Origin: Alteribacillus iranensis
GTDB lineage: Bacteria > Bacillota > Bacilli > Bacillales > Marinococcaceae
DNA length: 64,000 bases
Direction of reading: 5' to 3'
NCBI RefSeq assembly: GCF_900113025.1
Contig: NZ_FONT01000002.1
Location: 377,434-441,433, forward strand
A model generated the notes under the pieces. It was given only the letters and a program-made list of their open reading frames with translations. It was not told the DNA's origin and did no database searches. Below are positions 9,005 to 17,221 of the stretch, piece by piece (positions within the stretch are counted from its first letter, which is position 1; every line of letters starts with the position of its first letter). The translations under genes and the position numbers were made by a program.

Positions 9005-9590
9005 AAGAAAAGCACAAGCGCCCTGCTCAGACGCGACAGGTTCTGCAGGGGCAGCAAAGAAAGGTGCCTTTCCTTTCATTGACTGCACCGAAGAAACCCC
9101 GAGCGGCTGGGTGCTGAAGCTAGACAGATAGAAAAGCGTAAGGCGCCCGAACTTGCACAGGACGTGCTGGCTTCTGCGTTGGCTTACGCAGGACGCGTTG
9201 ACTTTTGCGTCACAAACAGGACGTTTGTGATTTTAGCAAAAGATCCGTATCAGACGTTCGCGAATTTAGCAGAAGAACACTAATACGACAAGCGCTGGAG
9301 AAAGAAGTTCGACTAAAGAAAAAGGAACTTCTACTAAAACCGCCCACATCGTGTGGGCAACGTAGAAGCCACCGCCTCCTGCGGAAGTTCCTGAGACAAC
9401 GTCGAACTGGCTTGCACAGGATGTGCTGACTTTTGCGTTAGCTAGTACACGATGTACTGACTTCTGCGTTGCAAACAGGACGTTTGCGTTCTTAGCAGAA
9501 GATCCACTGTTGACGTGTATGCTTTTAGCAAAAGATCAATCACCTAGGGCCTCCCGAACGGCTGGGCGCTGAAGCTAAACAACGCTCCAT
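9005..9590 (+). repeat. Family A mosaic hairpin repeat, large copy
   Basis: A gene-free block made of short hairpins. Stems with constant-type loops occur at 9155-9167 (GCAC/GTGC), 9186-9198 (ACGC/GCGT), 9211-9229 (CACAAAC/GTTTGTG), 9414-9426 (GCAC/GTGC), 9445-9457 (GTAC/GTAC) and 9471-9487 (GCAAAC/GTTTGC); loops are AGGAC, AGGAT or ACGAT. Centres are spaced 31 and 28 bp in both sub-arrays. Between them lies a segment GAAGTTCGACTAAAG...GGAACTTC, CCCACATCGTGTGGG and CCGCCTCCTGCGG that reappears reverse-complemented near 38.1-38.3 kb. Both ends carry GGCTGGGCGCTGAAGCT-like termini. ORFs crossing the block are repeat shadows. Confidence 0.85.
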
Positions 9591-9613
9591 GAATGAGATA
9601 ATTTCCGACATAC

Positions 9614-9654
9614 GGAACACCACCTAGTGAAATCTTTTTCCTAAGTGGTGTCCC
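9614..9654 (-). terminator. Terminator of the TRAP-like permease gene
   Basis: ACACCAC and GTGGTGT form the core of a hairpin with long flanking pairs, located just after the stop codon of the leftward permease gene at 9682. Confidence 0.6.
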
Positions 9655-9681
9655 AAACATATATGAAGTTTTTCCTCTATC

Positions 9682-11034
9682 CTATATAAACCAGAAAATT
9701 AATCCGACAGCGAAAAAGTATAAACCGTTTGGCAAGGCGAGAAACATGACTTTCAATGGGTCTACTTGTTTGTTGAGAATCCCGCCAATAAGTCCACATA
9801 CGACAAAGGCAGTCAGTCCTACCGGCGGCATATTTTGGCCGGCTGCCGCAATATGGGAAGCACCGAGTGCAATAAACGTTGGATCGACGCCCATCCTTTC
9901 TAGTATCGGCCCAATGAATGTAATGTTTACGGACTGGGCGGTCGTCTGTGAACCGGTCAGCATCCCTACAATCACTACACTTAAGGAACCGCCTATCTTC
10001 ACCATCGATGGGGCCAGCCCTTCCGCCATCTCAGACACTTTATCAATGAGACCTGATGCGTAAAATACACCAACCATAAAGCTGGCACACAGTTGAATTT
10101 GTACCGTTTGACTTACTTTCGATAAGCCGCCTTTGAATACACCTTTTGTATCCTTGCGAACCGAAGGAAAGAAAAAACTAACGATAATAGCTAAAATAAT
10201 AGCCGATACGACTTGAAACGTGATTCCTTGCAGAATTGGGATTTCTTGCATAGGACCTAAAACTGCCGCAAAAAACACCCATTCTTCGAAAATATTATAC
10301 TCAAACAACGTGTTCGCAATCACGATTGCAACCAATACAGCGAGCGGAACCAACGTCGTCCATCTCTCTTTTAAGATTTGAAATAACGACTGGGTGGTTT
10401 TTAAATGTTCCGGCATCGCTTTCCCTCGTACAAAACGGAAAGACTCAAGTATCGCAATTAATCCACCAAACCCGACCGTCATATAAGCCAATTTAATAAC
10501 CGGGCTCGGATCGGTTTCGATAAGGGACGCGGAAAGAAATACTCCTTGCGTAATCGGAGGCATAATCGAGCCAACCGACGCTCCGACCAGTATAATCATA
10601 CCAATTTGTTCTGGTTTCACTTTCAACTCATTTAACGAATGAATCACTAAAAAACCAATGACCGTGGCTGCAGCGATGGCATCCCCCAAAAACGATCCTG
10701 CGATAATTAACGTGACAAAAATTGCTGCAATTAGCCCTTTTGGCGAATTACCAAATATCGAGCGCAAGCTGTTAAGTGTCGTGTCCATGGCGCCCAGCTT
10801 CACTTGGGATTCTGCGTACAAAGAGCCAAAAACAGATAACATAATAACCCAAGCAAGACGATCGATACCATCGATAAATGCGAGTAACGTTTCGCCAATC
10901 CCAAGCCCCGAAATAATAGCAGATGACACAGCCGCCACAATTAATGCTACTTTAATATTCCCCCCGATTTTTGGCAGCGGTTTCACTAACGCGATAATAA
11001 ATAACAATAATAGCGGTATAATAATTTCAAGCAT
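9682..11034 (-). CDS. TRAP-like (DctM superfamily) large permease
   Basis: A 450-residue multi-pass membrane protein with about 12 transmembrane segments. Motifs such as GSFLGDAIAAATVIGFLVI, VGASVGSIMPPITQGVFLSASL and GASHIAAAGQNMPPVGLTAFV match the paired helix-hairpin signatures of DctM-superfamily permeases for carboxylates. There is no substrate-binding or small-permease gene next to it, so it would be a stand-alone carrier. The frame opens at ATG 11040, but GGAGGGGGG abuts that codon; ATG at 11034 has proper spacing and is chosen. A racemase gene lies 90 bp upstream on the same strand, so the pair probably imports and isomerises one acidic substrate. Confidence 0.8.
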   Translation of the reverse strand: MLEIIIPLLLLFIIALVKPLPKIGGNIKVALIVAAVSSAIISGLGIGETLLAFIDGIDRLAWVIMLSVFGSLYAESQVKLGAMDTTLNSLRSIFGNSPKGLIAAIFVTLIIAGSFLGDAIAAATVIGFLVIHSLNELKVKPEQIGMIILVGASVGSIMPPITQGVFLSASLIETDPSPVIKLAYMTVGFGGLIAILESFRFVRGKAMPEHLKTTQSLFQILKERWTTLVPLAVLVAIVIANTLFEYNIFEEWVFFAAVLGPMQEIPILQGITFQVVSAIILAIIVSFFFPSVRKDTKGVFKGGLSKVSQTVQIQLCASFMVGVFYASGLIDKVSEMAEGLAPSMVKIGGSLSVVIVGMLTGSQTTAQSVNITFIGPILERMGVDPTFIALGASHIAAAGQNMPPVGLTAFVVCGLIGGILNKQVDPLKVMFLALPNGLYFFAVGLIFWFI

Positions 11035-11124
11035 ACACATCCCCCCTCCCTACTTTTTCGCCTCTTAGGTTATATCTCCTCCTTTCTTCACGTTATTTCT
11101 CTTTTTCTGTGAAAAAATGTGGAA

Positions 11125-11796
11125 TTATAGCGAGGAATGTATATATTTGACTAACGTAGTAATGTCAAATATTGGTACATCCACTACCTCTCGCATCGCT
11201 TCTTGATAAGGAGGCATGTTCGTGCATTCCAAAACAATAGCTTTTATGTCAGGATGTTCTGTAATCAGTTCGGTTGTCACTTCCTGCATCTCTTTTTTTA
11301 CGGCTTCTTGATCCAGCTCTCTTTCTTGTTTCATAATCGCCCCGGCAAATGCAGGTTTGTCATCCATCCCTTTGATAATGACTTGATGAGGATCCGCACC
11401 TACGCCATTTACGTGGGCATCGGTTAAATTTGTTTTTGAAGCCGTCAGCACTCCAACCGGCCCTCCAGCCATGGTGTGTGCCAAGGGAATTTGTAGTAAG
11501 CTTGAAGAAAAAAACGGAATACCCAACCGCGACTGGATTTCTTTCTGAAAAATAGCTAAAAACCCACAGCTTGTCGTGATTGCTTGTATTCCTTCCTTTT
11601 CTAGTTCCTGTGCAGCCTCAACAAATGGCTCAATTAATGTAGCATCCTTCTCCACGACCACTCGAGTAGGCGAAGCTCCCTCCACTTTCTTATACCTGAC
11701 TGGAAATGAAAATGTATCTTGATTTCCAATATCCCCCCTTGGTCGATGAAACGTCGTATCTAACATTAAAATGCCGATTTTTGCCTTCTCTTCCAA
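11125..11796 (-). CDS. Aspartate/glutamate racemase family protein
   Basis: A 223-residue member of the Asp/Glu/hydantoin racemase superfamily. The two catalytic cysteines are visible in AITTSCGFLA (first lobe) and IVLECTNMPPY (second lobe), and PVGVLTASKTNLT is a typical inter-lobe segment. The open frame extends to 11850, but the start is most likely TTG at 11796: GAGGTG lies seven bases upstream, and the product begins directly at the first strand (EEKAKIGILMLDTTF). It is followed by the TRAP-like permease gene. Substrate could be aspartate, glutamate, hydantoin, maleate or a related compound. Confidence 0.82.
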   Translation of the reverse strand: MEEKAKIGILMLDTTFHRPRGDIGNQDTFSFPVRYKKVEGASPTRVVVEKDATLIEPFVEAAQELEKEGIQAITTSCGFLAIFQKEIQSRLGIPFFSSSLLQIPLAHTMAGGPVGVLTASKTNLTDAHVNGVGADPHQVIIKGMDDKPAFAGAIMKQERELDQEAVKKEMQEVTTELITEHPDIKAIVLECTNMPPYQEAMREVVDVPIFDITTLVKYIHSSL

Positions 11797-11849
11797 TTGA
11801 AAGCACCTCATTTCTTCTATTATATTTCTCATTATAGAACAAAAGCTCA

Positions 11850-12010
11850 AGGAGCCCGCCTATCGGCGACAAGCGTTGGAAAAGGAAGTTCGACTAAAGA
11901 AAAAGGAACTTCTACTAAAAACGCCCACATCGTGTGGGCCTGAGGAGGCTTTGCCGCCAAGATTAGGGTTGAAGCGACTTCGAGTCGATGGCGCCTGGAG
12001 CTAGACATCA
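11850..12010 (+). repeat. Family A repeat, short copy
   Basis: Contains the same GAAGTTCGACTAAAG...GGAACTTC segment and CCCACATCGTGTGGG hairpin as the 9-kb block, in the same orientation, and ends in GGCGCCTGGAGCTAGAC. A further small palindrome CGACTTCGAGTCG is near 11970. It lies upstream of the racemase gene and downstream of the membrane-protein operon. Confidence 0.75.
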
Positions 12011-12047
12011 CCCCATGAATGTTATACTTTCCATCTTTTAAAAAATG

Positions 12048-12083
12048 CCGAACACCTTCGTCGTGAGAATGGAAGGTGTCCGG
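12048..12083 (-). terminator. Terminator after the small export-family gene
   Basis: Perfect arms GACACCTTCC-type: GAACACCTTC on one side and GGAAGGTGTCC on the other, with A-rich bases on the left that read as a T-run on the minus strand. Confidence 0.7.
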
Positions 12084-12130
12084 AATGACTCCATCTTGTG
12101 TGGAAGCTAAAGAATTTCTATTCTATCCCA

Positions 12131-12664
12131 TTAAGTCTGGCTGAACAGGCGAATGAGAAATCCATCCTCTTCTACGTGAGGCATAAAATAAGAAACTCCT
12201 GAGCCGGCAGCTGCTGTCATAATAACTGTCCATAACACTAAACTAATCATCATCCAGCTCATCACTGCTTTTCTATTTGAACCGAAACTCATTCCCATAA
12301 ACGCGGAAATATGAGAACCGACAAAAAAAGGACCGATGATCGTCAAACCTGGCAAACCATATTTATCAAAAAGCGCTCGAGCCCGCTTGCCTTTTTTCGA
12401 TTCTTCCATCGCTTCATCGTTCTCTTCTGTCGTATCTTCTTGTATGACGTCTTCACTTCGTTTTTGCTTTCGTCGATACATCCATTTTTTGATGTAATCG
12501 ATGAACACAATTAATAACACCACGGTCAACGCATTTCCTAATAATGCAAGCAGCGCTGTTGGTAAAGGAGAAAGCCCCCCAATGACAGCTAACGGAATGA
12601 CCGCGACGAGTTCAAATAATGGAATCGCCGCCAATATAAATACGAGTACATATGACAAAAACAT
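12131..12664 (-). CDS. COG2426-type small multidrug-export family membrane protein
   Basis: A 177-residue membrane protein. N-terminal helix FLSYVLVFILAAIPLFELVAVIPLAVIGG, a second helix, a charged cytoplasmic loop rich in Lys, Arg and Glu (about residues 62-97), then GLPGLTIIGPFFVGSHISAFMGMSFG, the conserved segment of the small multidrug export / DedA-like group. Actual drug export is not established for most members. ATG at 12673 overlaps the ribosome site GAGGAG; ATG at 12664 has nine-base spacing and is preferred. It is the last gene of a three-gene run with a membrane protein and an XRE regulator. Confidence 0.72.
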   Translation of the reverse strand: MFLSYVLVFILAAIPLFELVAVIPLAVIGGLSPLPTALLALLGNALTVVLLIVFIDYIKKWMYRRKQKRSEDVIQEDTTEENDEAMEESKKGKRARALFDKYGLPGLTIIGPFFVGSHISAFMGMSFGSNRKAVMSWMMISLVLWTVIMTAAAGSGVSYFMPHVEEDGFLIRLFSQT

Positions 12665-12681
12665 CGTCCCCATCTCCTCTT

Positions 12682-13113
12682 TTAATCATACAGTTGTTTT
12701 ATTTCGGACCAGAAAATGAAATATTGGCCAATCCCAAGCGCTGTCAACACAATGATAGGAAGCAACTCCACTTCTTTAAATATAGCAAGCACTACAATCG
12801 CCGCCGGAATCGCAAAATAATAATAAATATACACTTTTCGACAAGCCCGGTACGTAATATATTGATGCCCTTCGTCTTCTTCTTTCAGTTCATACGGAAT
12901 AAATGTCCAAATTCGGATTCTCCGATCTGGGAACTTACGGTTGTAGTACATCATTAATCCGAAATAGAACGTGACGAAAATCGCGTAAGCAATGGAAAAC
13001 ACGAAAAATAAGCCGTCCTGCTGCTTCATTAACGCGCTCGTCGAATATATCAACGCGAGCCCAATTAGAAACACACTCATGGTAAAAGGTGAACGCAAAA
13101 ATCGTTCCATCAT
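12682..13113 (-). CDS. Membrane protein, unknown family, coupled to XRE regulator
   Basis: A 143-residue protein with four predicted membrane helices in two hairpins: FTMSVFLIGLALIYSTSALM, a second near FVFSIAYAIFVTFYFGLMMYY, a polar middle segment FPDRRIRIWTFIPYELKEEDEGHQ, then two more helices near the C-terminus. The gene starts at an ATGA overlap with the stop of the upstream regulator gene, so the two are translationally coupled. Small XRE-plus-membrane-protein pairs are common in Bacillaceae, the membrane partner often having an unknown role. No family can be named. Confidence 0.7.
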   Translation of the reverse strand: MMERFLRSPFTMSVFLIGLALIYSTSALMKQQDGLFFVFSIAYAIFVTFYFGLMMYYNRKFPDRRIRIWTFIPYELKEEDEGHQYITYRACRKVYIYYYFAIPAAIVVLAIFKEVELLPIIVLTALGIGQYFIFWSEIKQLYD

Positions 13114-13319
13114 TTTTCCTCCTCCCCCTCAATCCAAAACACTTCTTCCAAGTCGACACGAAGTGCTTTTGCAATTTTCAATGCCAACAGAACGGAAGGG
13201 GCATAGTCACCTTTTTCAATCATGCCAACCGTCTGGCGGGTGGCACCGACCAATTCACCTAAATCCGATTGGGTAAAGTTGTGTCTCGCACGTAATTCCT
13301 TCACTCTATTTTTCAGCAT
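13110..13319 (-). CDS. Small XRE-family transcriptional regulator
   Basis: A 69-residue helix-turn-helix protein covering the whole domain: LRARHNFTQSDLGELVGATRQTVGMIEKGDYAPSVLLALKIAKALRVDLEEVFW, the YozG/Xre minimal type. The recognition helix is RQTVGMIEKG. The gene begins with ATG at 13319 preceded by GAGGGG and overlaps the next gene by four bases (ATGA). It probably controls its own operon. Confidence 0.88.
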   Translation of the reverse strand: MLKNRVKELRARHNFTQSDLGELVGATRQTVGMIEKGDYAPSVLLALKIAKALRVDLEEVFWIEGEEEK

Positions 13320-13479
13320 AGCTTAGCAACCCCTCTTACCCGTTTCCTACTCTTTAAATGTAAATGATCCTTAACATTAAGTCAATAAAAATTGTCATTT
13401 TGTTAAAATTAGTTTCCTTGTTGGATTTCGTTTGGCTTTCTCACAATGGATGTATGATAAGGAAGAGTTCAAACCATTA

Positions 13480-14060
13480 AAAAAGGAAGTGGTCGATTCT
13501 TCACAAAAAAAGAACCAAGCCGCTTGACTTGGAACTGTGGAAAAGTCTTGTTGCAAGAATGATATTGAACTCTGAGGACAGGCAGTATAGGTTGGACTGT
13601 ATTTCGCTCCCCTATGTTAGGTAGCGACTTATTTTTCAGCGCAATTACGCTTGGTTAATGTAAATATGCTAGCAGCTGGGATATCCAACTTCAGCCTTTC
13701 TCCGGTTAGTGACATACGTTAGAATTTTTCATGTTTCAAGGGAAACATTCGATTGGATAAGTGACGCTAAATATTGATTTAACGCTGTCACAGTCACCAT
13801 CGATGCTAGATATAGGCGTTTAATAACCTTAGTTTCTATTTTTCTACTTTCAAGGTCACTTATCTAACCCATTAGTTACCTTTGATTCTATTTCTTAGAT
13901 TTCAATGTCACTAATTGCTCTTGTTCGTTACGTTGATTACTTTTCTACAGCCTTGTAGGTCGCTAATCAGTCAATCCTGCTTTCAAAAGTGACCTTGAAC
14001 TCTTTATTCTGATTTTCAACGTCACTAGCATCTCTGGTTAATGACTCTCCTTTGGCTTTG
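13480..14060 (+). repeat. Family B tandem array, diverged copy upstream of the NERD gene
   Basis: A gap of more than 900 bp between the XRE gene and the NERD gene. It holds diverged units with GGTCACTTATC, CATTAGTTACCTTTG, GTCACTAATTG, TTCGTTACGTTG, GTGACCTTGAAC and GGTTAATGACTC at intervals of very roughly 50 bp, with T-rich stretches between. These motifs match the better-preserved array at 15190-15780. No gene is seen. Confidence 0.6.
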
Positions 14061-14260
14061 ATGGCATCCAAGGGAATGAATAGACCTCACACATCACTCT
14101 TCATTCATTTGAAACTAGTATTTCGCAGCTGGACGTTTCCCAAAGAAAAAACTGCTGCGCTCAGCACAGTAGTTCCTATTGGTCTTGTATATTTGTCAGT
14201 TTTTTCGTACGATGGTAATAGTTTTTCCAACATTTTAAATAGGATGTGAGATATGTCGAT

Positions 14261-15169
14261 ATGTTTACGAAACCCCGTACAGACCCCCCTGACCTTCGCA
14301 TTTGGCAAGCCCTGGATGCCCGTATGGATCTTACCGCCGAGGATCGCGTTTATTTCAAAAATTTGGTAAAAGGAATCGAAGGAGAACGTCGTTTTGATGA
14401 TTGGCTGCGTGAACTGCCGCCTGATTATCTGGTGTTAAATGATCTGTTGATCGAAACGAACCAAAGCGTGCTTCAGTTTGATTCTCTTGTGATTGCCGGA
14501 GATAAAGTCTTGCTGTTTGAAGTGAAGAGTTTCGAAGGTGATTACTATGTAGATGGTGATCAATGGTATTCGATGACCGGCACCGGCCTCCGCAACCCCC
14601 TCCATCAGCTCGACCGAAGCAAATCCTTACTCACCCGCTTCCTTAAGAAAGAACATGTCTCCTTTACCGTTGAAGCATACCTTGTTTTTGTCCATCCTGC
14701 CTTTGTACTTTACGAAGCCTCCAGACAAACACCGATCGTCTTTCCCGGGCAACTTCCTCGCTTTTTCCAACGATTGCAACAAAGTTCAGTGGTACTTGGC
14801 CGCAAGCAGCACCAATTAGCCGAGCGCCTCATGAGCAAACACTTATCGGAATCTCCTTACCGACGACAACCATCCTATACGTACGAAGATCTCCAGAAAG
14901 GAATTTGTTGCGAGACCTGTTCTGCTTTTCTCCAAGTCGAGCAAGTTAAGTTCCTTACATGCCCCGTTTGCCGGAGTCGTATACCAACAGCAATAGGAAT
15001 ACTGCAAAGCGTCAAAGAATTTCAATTGCTATTCCCTGATAGAAAAATCACCACGTTACAAATTCATGATTGGATTGGAAAAATTGTTTCTACTAAAGCG
15101 GTTAGGATCAGTCTTACCAAAGAATATACACAGATCGGGCATGGAAGAGGTACTTACTATAGAAAGTAA
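14261..15169 (+). CDS. NERD (nuclease-related) domain protein with C-terminal zinc ribbon
   Basis: A 302-residue protein. The nuclease-related domain spans roughly residues 38-150: GIEGERRFDDWLRELPPDYLVLNDLLIE, then QFDSLVIAGDKVLLFEVKSFEGDYY with the D...E-x-K core of restriction-like nucleases, then HQLDRSKSLLTRFL. A four-cysteine ribbon, CCETC and CPVC, lies around residues 220-245. This Bacillus-type NERD protein has no settled function; DNA binding or cleavage is an inference. GTG at 14246 opens the frame; ATG at 14261 is the first good codon, though neither has a strong ribosome site. It is flanked on both sides by Family B arrays. Confidence 0.82.
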   Translation: MFTKPRTDPPDLRIWQALDARMDLTAEDRVYFKNLVKGIEGERRFDDWLRELPPDYLVLNDLLIETNQSVLQFDSLVIAGDKVLLFEVKSFEGDYYVDGDQWYSMTGTGLRNPLHQLDRSKSLLTRFLKKEHVSFTVEAYLVFVHPAFVLYEASRQTPIVFPGQLPRFFQRLQQSSVVLGRKQHQLAERLMSKHLSESPYRRQPSYTYEDLQKGICCETCSAFLQVEQVKFLTCPVCRSRIPTAIGILQSVKEFQLLFPDRKITTLQIHDWIGKIVSTKAVRISLTKEYTQIGHGRGTYYRK

Positions 15170-15189
15170 TGTACCAGTTGTTGTGCTTA

Positions 15190-15780
15190 CATGTTCTAGG
15201 TAGCTATTCCACTGTGACAGCTCTATTCAGTGACATTGAATGTTGTTTTTGTTGTTTCTCGGTCAGTATCTGTAGCTATTAGTTACCTTGAATTCTCTTT
15301 TTGATTTTCAACGTCATCTTCTACTCCGGTTAGAAACCTTGTTTGTTTCTTTTCCCTACAGTAGGTTACTATTCCGCTGTAATCGTTCTACTTGATGACA
15401 TTGAACTCTGCTTTTTCAATTTCAAGGGTAGTAGTCGCACCTATTAGTTACCTTGAACTGTCATTTTTATTTTTCAACGGCATCTTCTATTCCGGTTAGA
15501 ACCCTTGTTTGTTTCTTTTCCCTACAGTAGGTTACTATTCCGGTGTAATCGTTCTACTTGACTGACCTTGAACACTGCTTTTTCAATCTCAAGGGTAGTA
15601 GTCGCACCTATTAGTTACCTTGAATTCTCTTTTTTGATTTTCAACGGCATCTTCCACTTCGTTTAGAACCCTTGTTTGTTTCTTTTCCCTATAGTAGGTT
15701 ACTATTCCGCTGTAATCGCTCCGTTTGATGACATTGAATGTTGCTATTGTTGTTTCTCGGTCATCATCCACGCCCCTTAG
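15190..15780 (+). repeat. Family B tandem array with about 166-bp period
   Basis: Three near-copies of a 166-167-bp unit: the mark TTTCTTTTCCCTA ends at about 15360, 15526 and 15693. Within each unit are sub-blocks GGTTACTATTCC, GATGACATTG, GGGTAGTAGTCGCACC, ATTAGTTACCTTG and ACGGCATCTTC at roughly 52-61 bp spacing, which ties this array to the 52-bp units elsewhere. There is no coding potential; the period is not kept in one reading frame. Confidence 0.85.
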
Positions 15781-15875
15781 TCACCCCCAATTTTTATTTC
15801 TGGGTTCTTGTCATAAAGCTTTTTGTGTCCCCAAGGAGTTCTTTTAACAAATGAATCTTTATCTTTTCACCCATA

Positions 15876-15906
15876 GAAAAAACTGCTGCACCTTAGCAGC
15901 AGCTTT
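15876..15906 (-). terminator. Terminator of the tartrate/D-malate dehydrogenase gene
   Basis: Perfect 7-bp stem CTGCTGC/GCAGCAG with AAAAAA on the left, which is the T-run for the leftward gene ending at 15913. Confidence 0.85.
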
Positions 15907-15912
15907 CATCTC

Positions 15913-16980
15913 TTATTTTATCTTTTTATCCAAAGCGTCGGTGACGGCTTGGCCGACTTGATCGGTGCTGGCGTTGCCGTTCATATCAGGCGTTAGCGTG
16001 CTTCCGTCTTGCAGAACATCCTCCATGGCAGTGAGGACGCGGGCGCCCCATTGCTCTTGGCCAAAGAAATCGAGCATTTGACTCGCGGACCAGATGGCAG
16101 CGAGGGGATTCGCGATTTTCTTACCGGCGATGTCGGGGGCGGACCCGTGGACTGGCTCAAACATGGATGGATATTCGCGTGTCGGGTTGATGTTCGCGCC
16201 GGCTGCGAGTCCGAGTCCCCCTGCGATTCCGGCGCCGATGTCGGTCACGATATCTCCGAATAAGTTCGAGGTGACGACCACTTCAAACCGGCCAGGATCG
16301 AGAACGAAAAACATGCTGGCGGCATCAACGAGGTAAGAGTAGGTGTCGACCTCTGGATAGTCGCGAGAAACTTCTTCAAACACTTCGTCCCAGAACACCA
16401 TGGAGTAGTTCAGCGCGTTCCCTTTACTGATACTCGTGACGGACTTTCCTGTTTTTTTCGCTTCTTCAAACGCGTAGCGAATAATGCGTTCGGTGCCTTT
16501 GCGGGAAAATACACCGGTTTGCAACACGACTTCTTCTGGTTTTCCTTGAAAAAGTCGTTCCCCAGAGCCCGAATATTCGCCTTCGCTGTTTTCTCGAACG
16601 ACGAGCATGTCGATGGTATGGTCTTTTTTCAACGTTTGCGGGGCACCTTTTAACAATTTAATCGGGCGTAAATTGACGTACTGATCGAACTCTTTTCGAA
16701 TGCGAATAAGAAGCTCGCGGAGAGAAATATGATCAGGGACGCCTGGATAGCCGACAGCTCCGAGGTAAATGGCGTCGAATTGTTTCAATGTTTCCATGCC
16801 GTCATCGTCCATCATTTTGCCGTGCTCGTTGTAAAATTCGCATCCCCATGGGAAATATGTATAGTCAAATGAGAAAGAGCCGTCCAGTTCTGCCGCTTTA
16901 TTGAGCACTTTGATTCCTTCATCAATGACTTCCGGCCCGATGCCGTCCCCTGGGATAACCGCTATTTTAAAAGTTTCCAT
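15913..16980 (-). CDS. Tartrate dehydrogenase / D-malate dehydrogenase (decarboxylating)
   Basis: A 355-residue member of the isocitrate/isopropylmalate dehydrogenase family, closest in pattern to tartrate dehydrogenase/decarboxylase and D-malate dehydrogenase: IAVIPGDGIGPEVIDEG at the N-terminus, LRELLIRIRKEFDQYVNLRPIKL, VVRENSEGEYSGSG, SNLFGDIVTDIGAGIAGGLGLA with metal-ligand aspartates, and FEPVHGSAPDIAGKKIANP. It uses NAD and a divalent metal to oxidise 2-hydroxy dicarboxylates. The N-terminal loop PGVPDHISLRELL distinguishes it from LeuB. The gene is downstream of the aminotransferase gene but separated from it by a strong terminator. The start ATG has AAAGGA upstream. Confidence 0.9.
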   Translation of the reverse strand: METFKIAVIPGDGIGPEVIDEGIKVLNKAAELDGSFSFDYTYFPWGCEFYNEHGKMMDDDGMETLKQFDAIYLGAVGYPGVPDHISLRELLIRIRKEFDQYVNLRPIKLLKGAPQTLKKDHTIDMLVVRENSEGEYSGSGERLFQGKPEEVVLQTGVFSRKGTERIIRYAFEEAKKTGKSVTSISKGNALNYSMVFWDEVFEEVSRDYPEVDTYSYLVDAASMFFVLDPGRFEVVVTSNLFGDIVTDIGAGIAGGLGLAAGANINPTREYPSMFEPVHGSAPDIAGKKIANPLAAIWSASQMLDFFGQEQWGARVLTAMEDVLQDGSTLTPDMNGNASTDQVGQAVTDALDKKIK

Positions 16981-17076
16981 ATGAATCTGATCCTTTCTTG
17001 TTAGAATTCAATGAGAATTTCAAAAAATAATGGTACTTGTTATGTTCTCCGTCCCTTATCGTTTCATCCTAAGGAA

Positions 17077-17117
17077 ACAAGAAAAGGCGGATTTTTGAGA
17101 GGTCCGCCTTTTCTTGT
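17077..17117 (-). terminator. Strong terminator between aminotransferase and dehydrogenase genes
   Basis: A perfect 15-bp stem (ACAAGAAAAGGCGGA with its complement) and an 11-nt loop. The A/T-rich outer half gives T-runs in both directions. Confidence 0.88.
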
Positions 17118-17221
17118 CATATCACAACGTATAGAATTGTCCAGCCTCAAGGGCTCGTTGTTCGTTGATTTTCGTAAGTGCGCAAACGTCCTGTATCAGT
17201 CAGGAGCTTCCGCTTTTTTAC

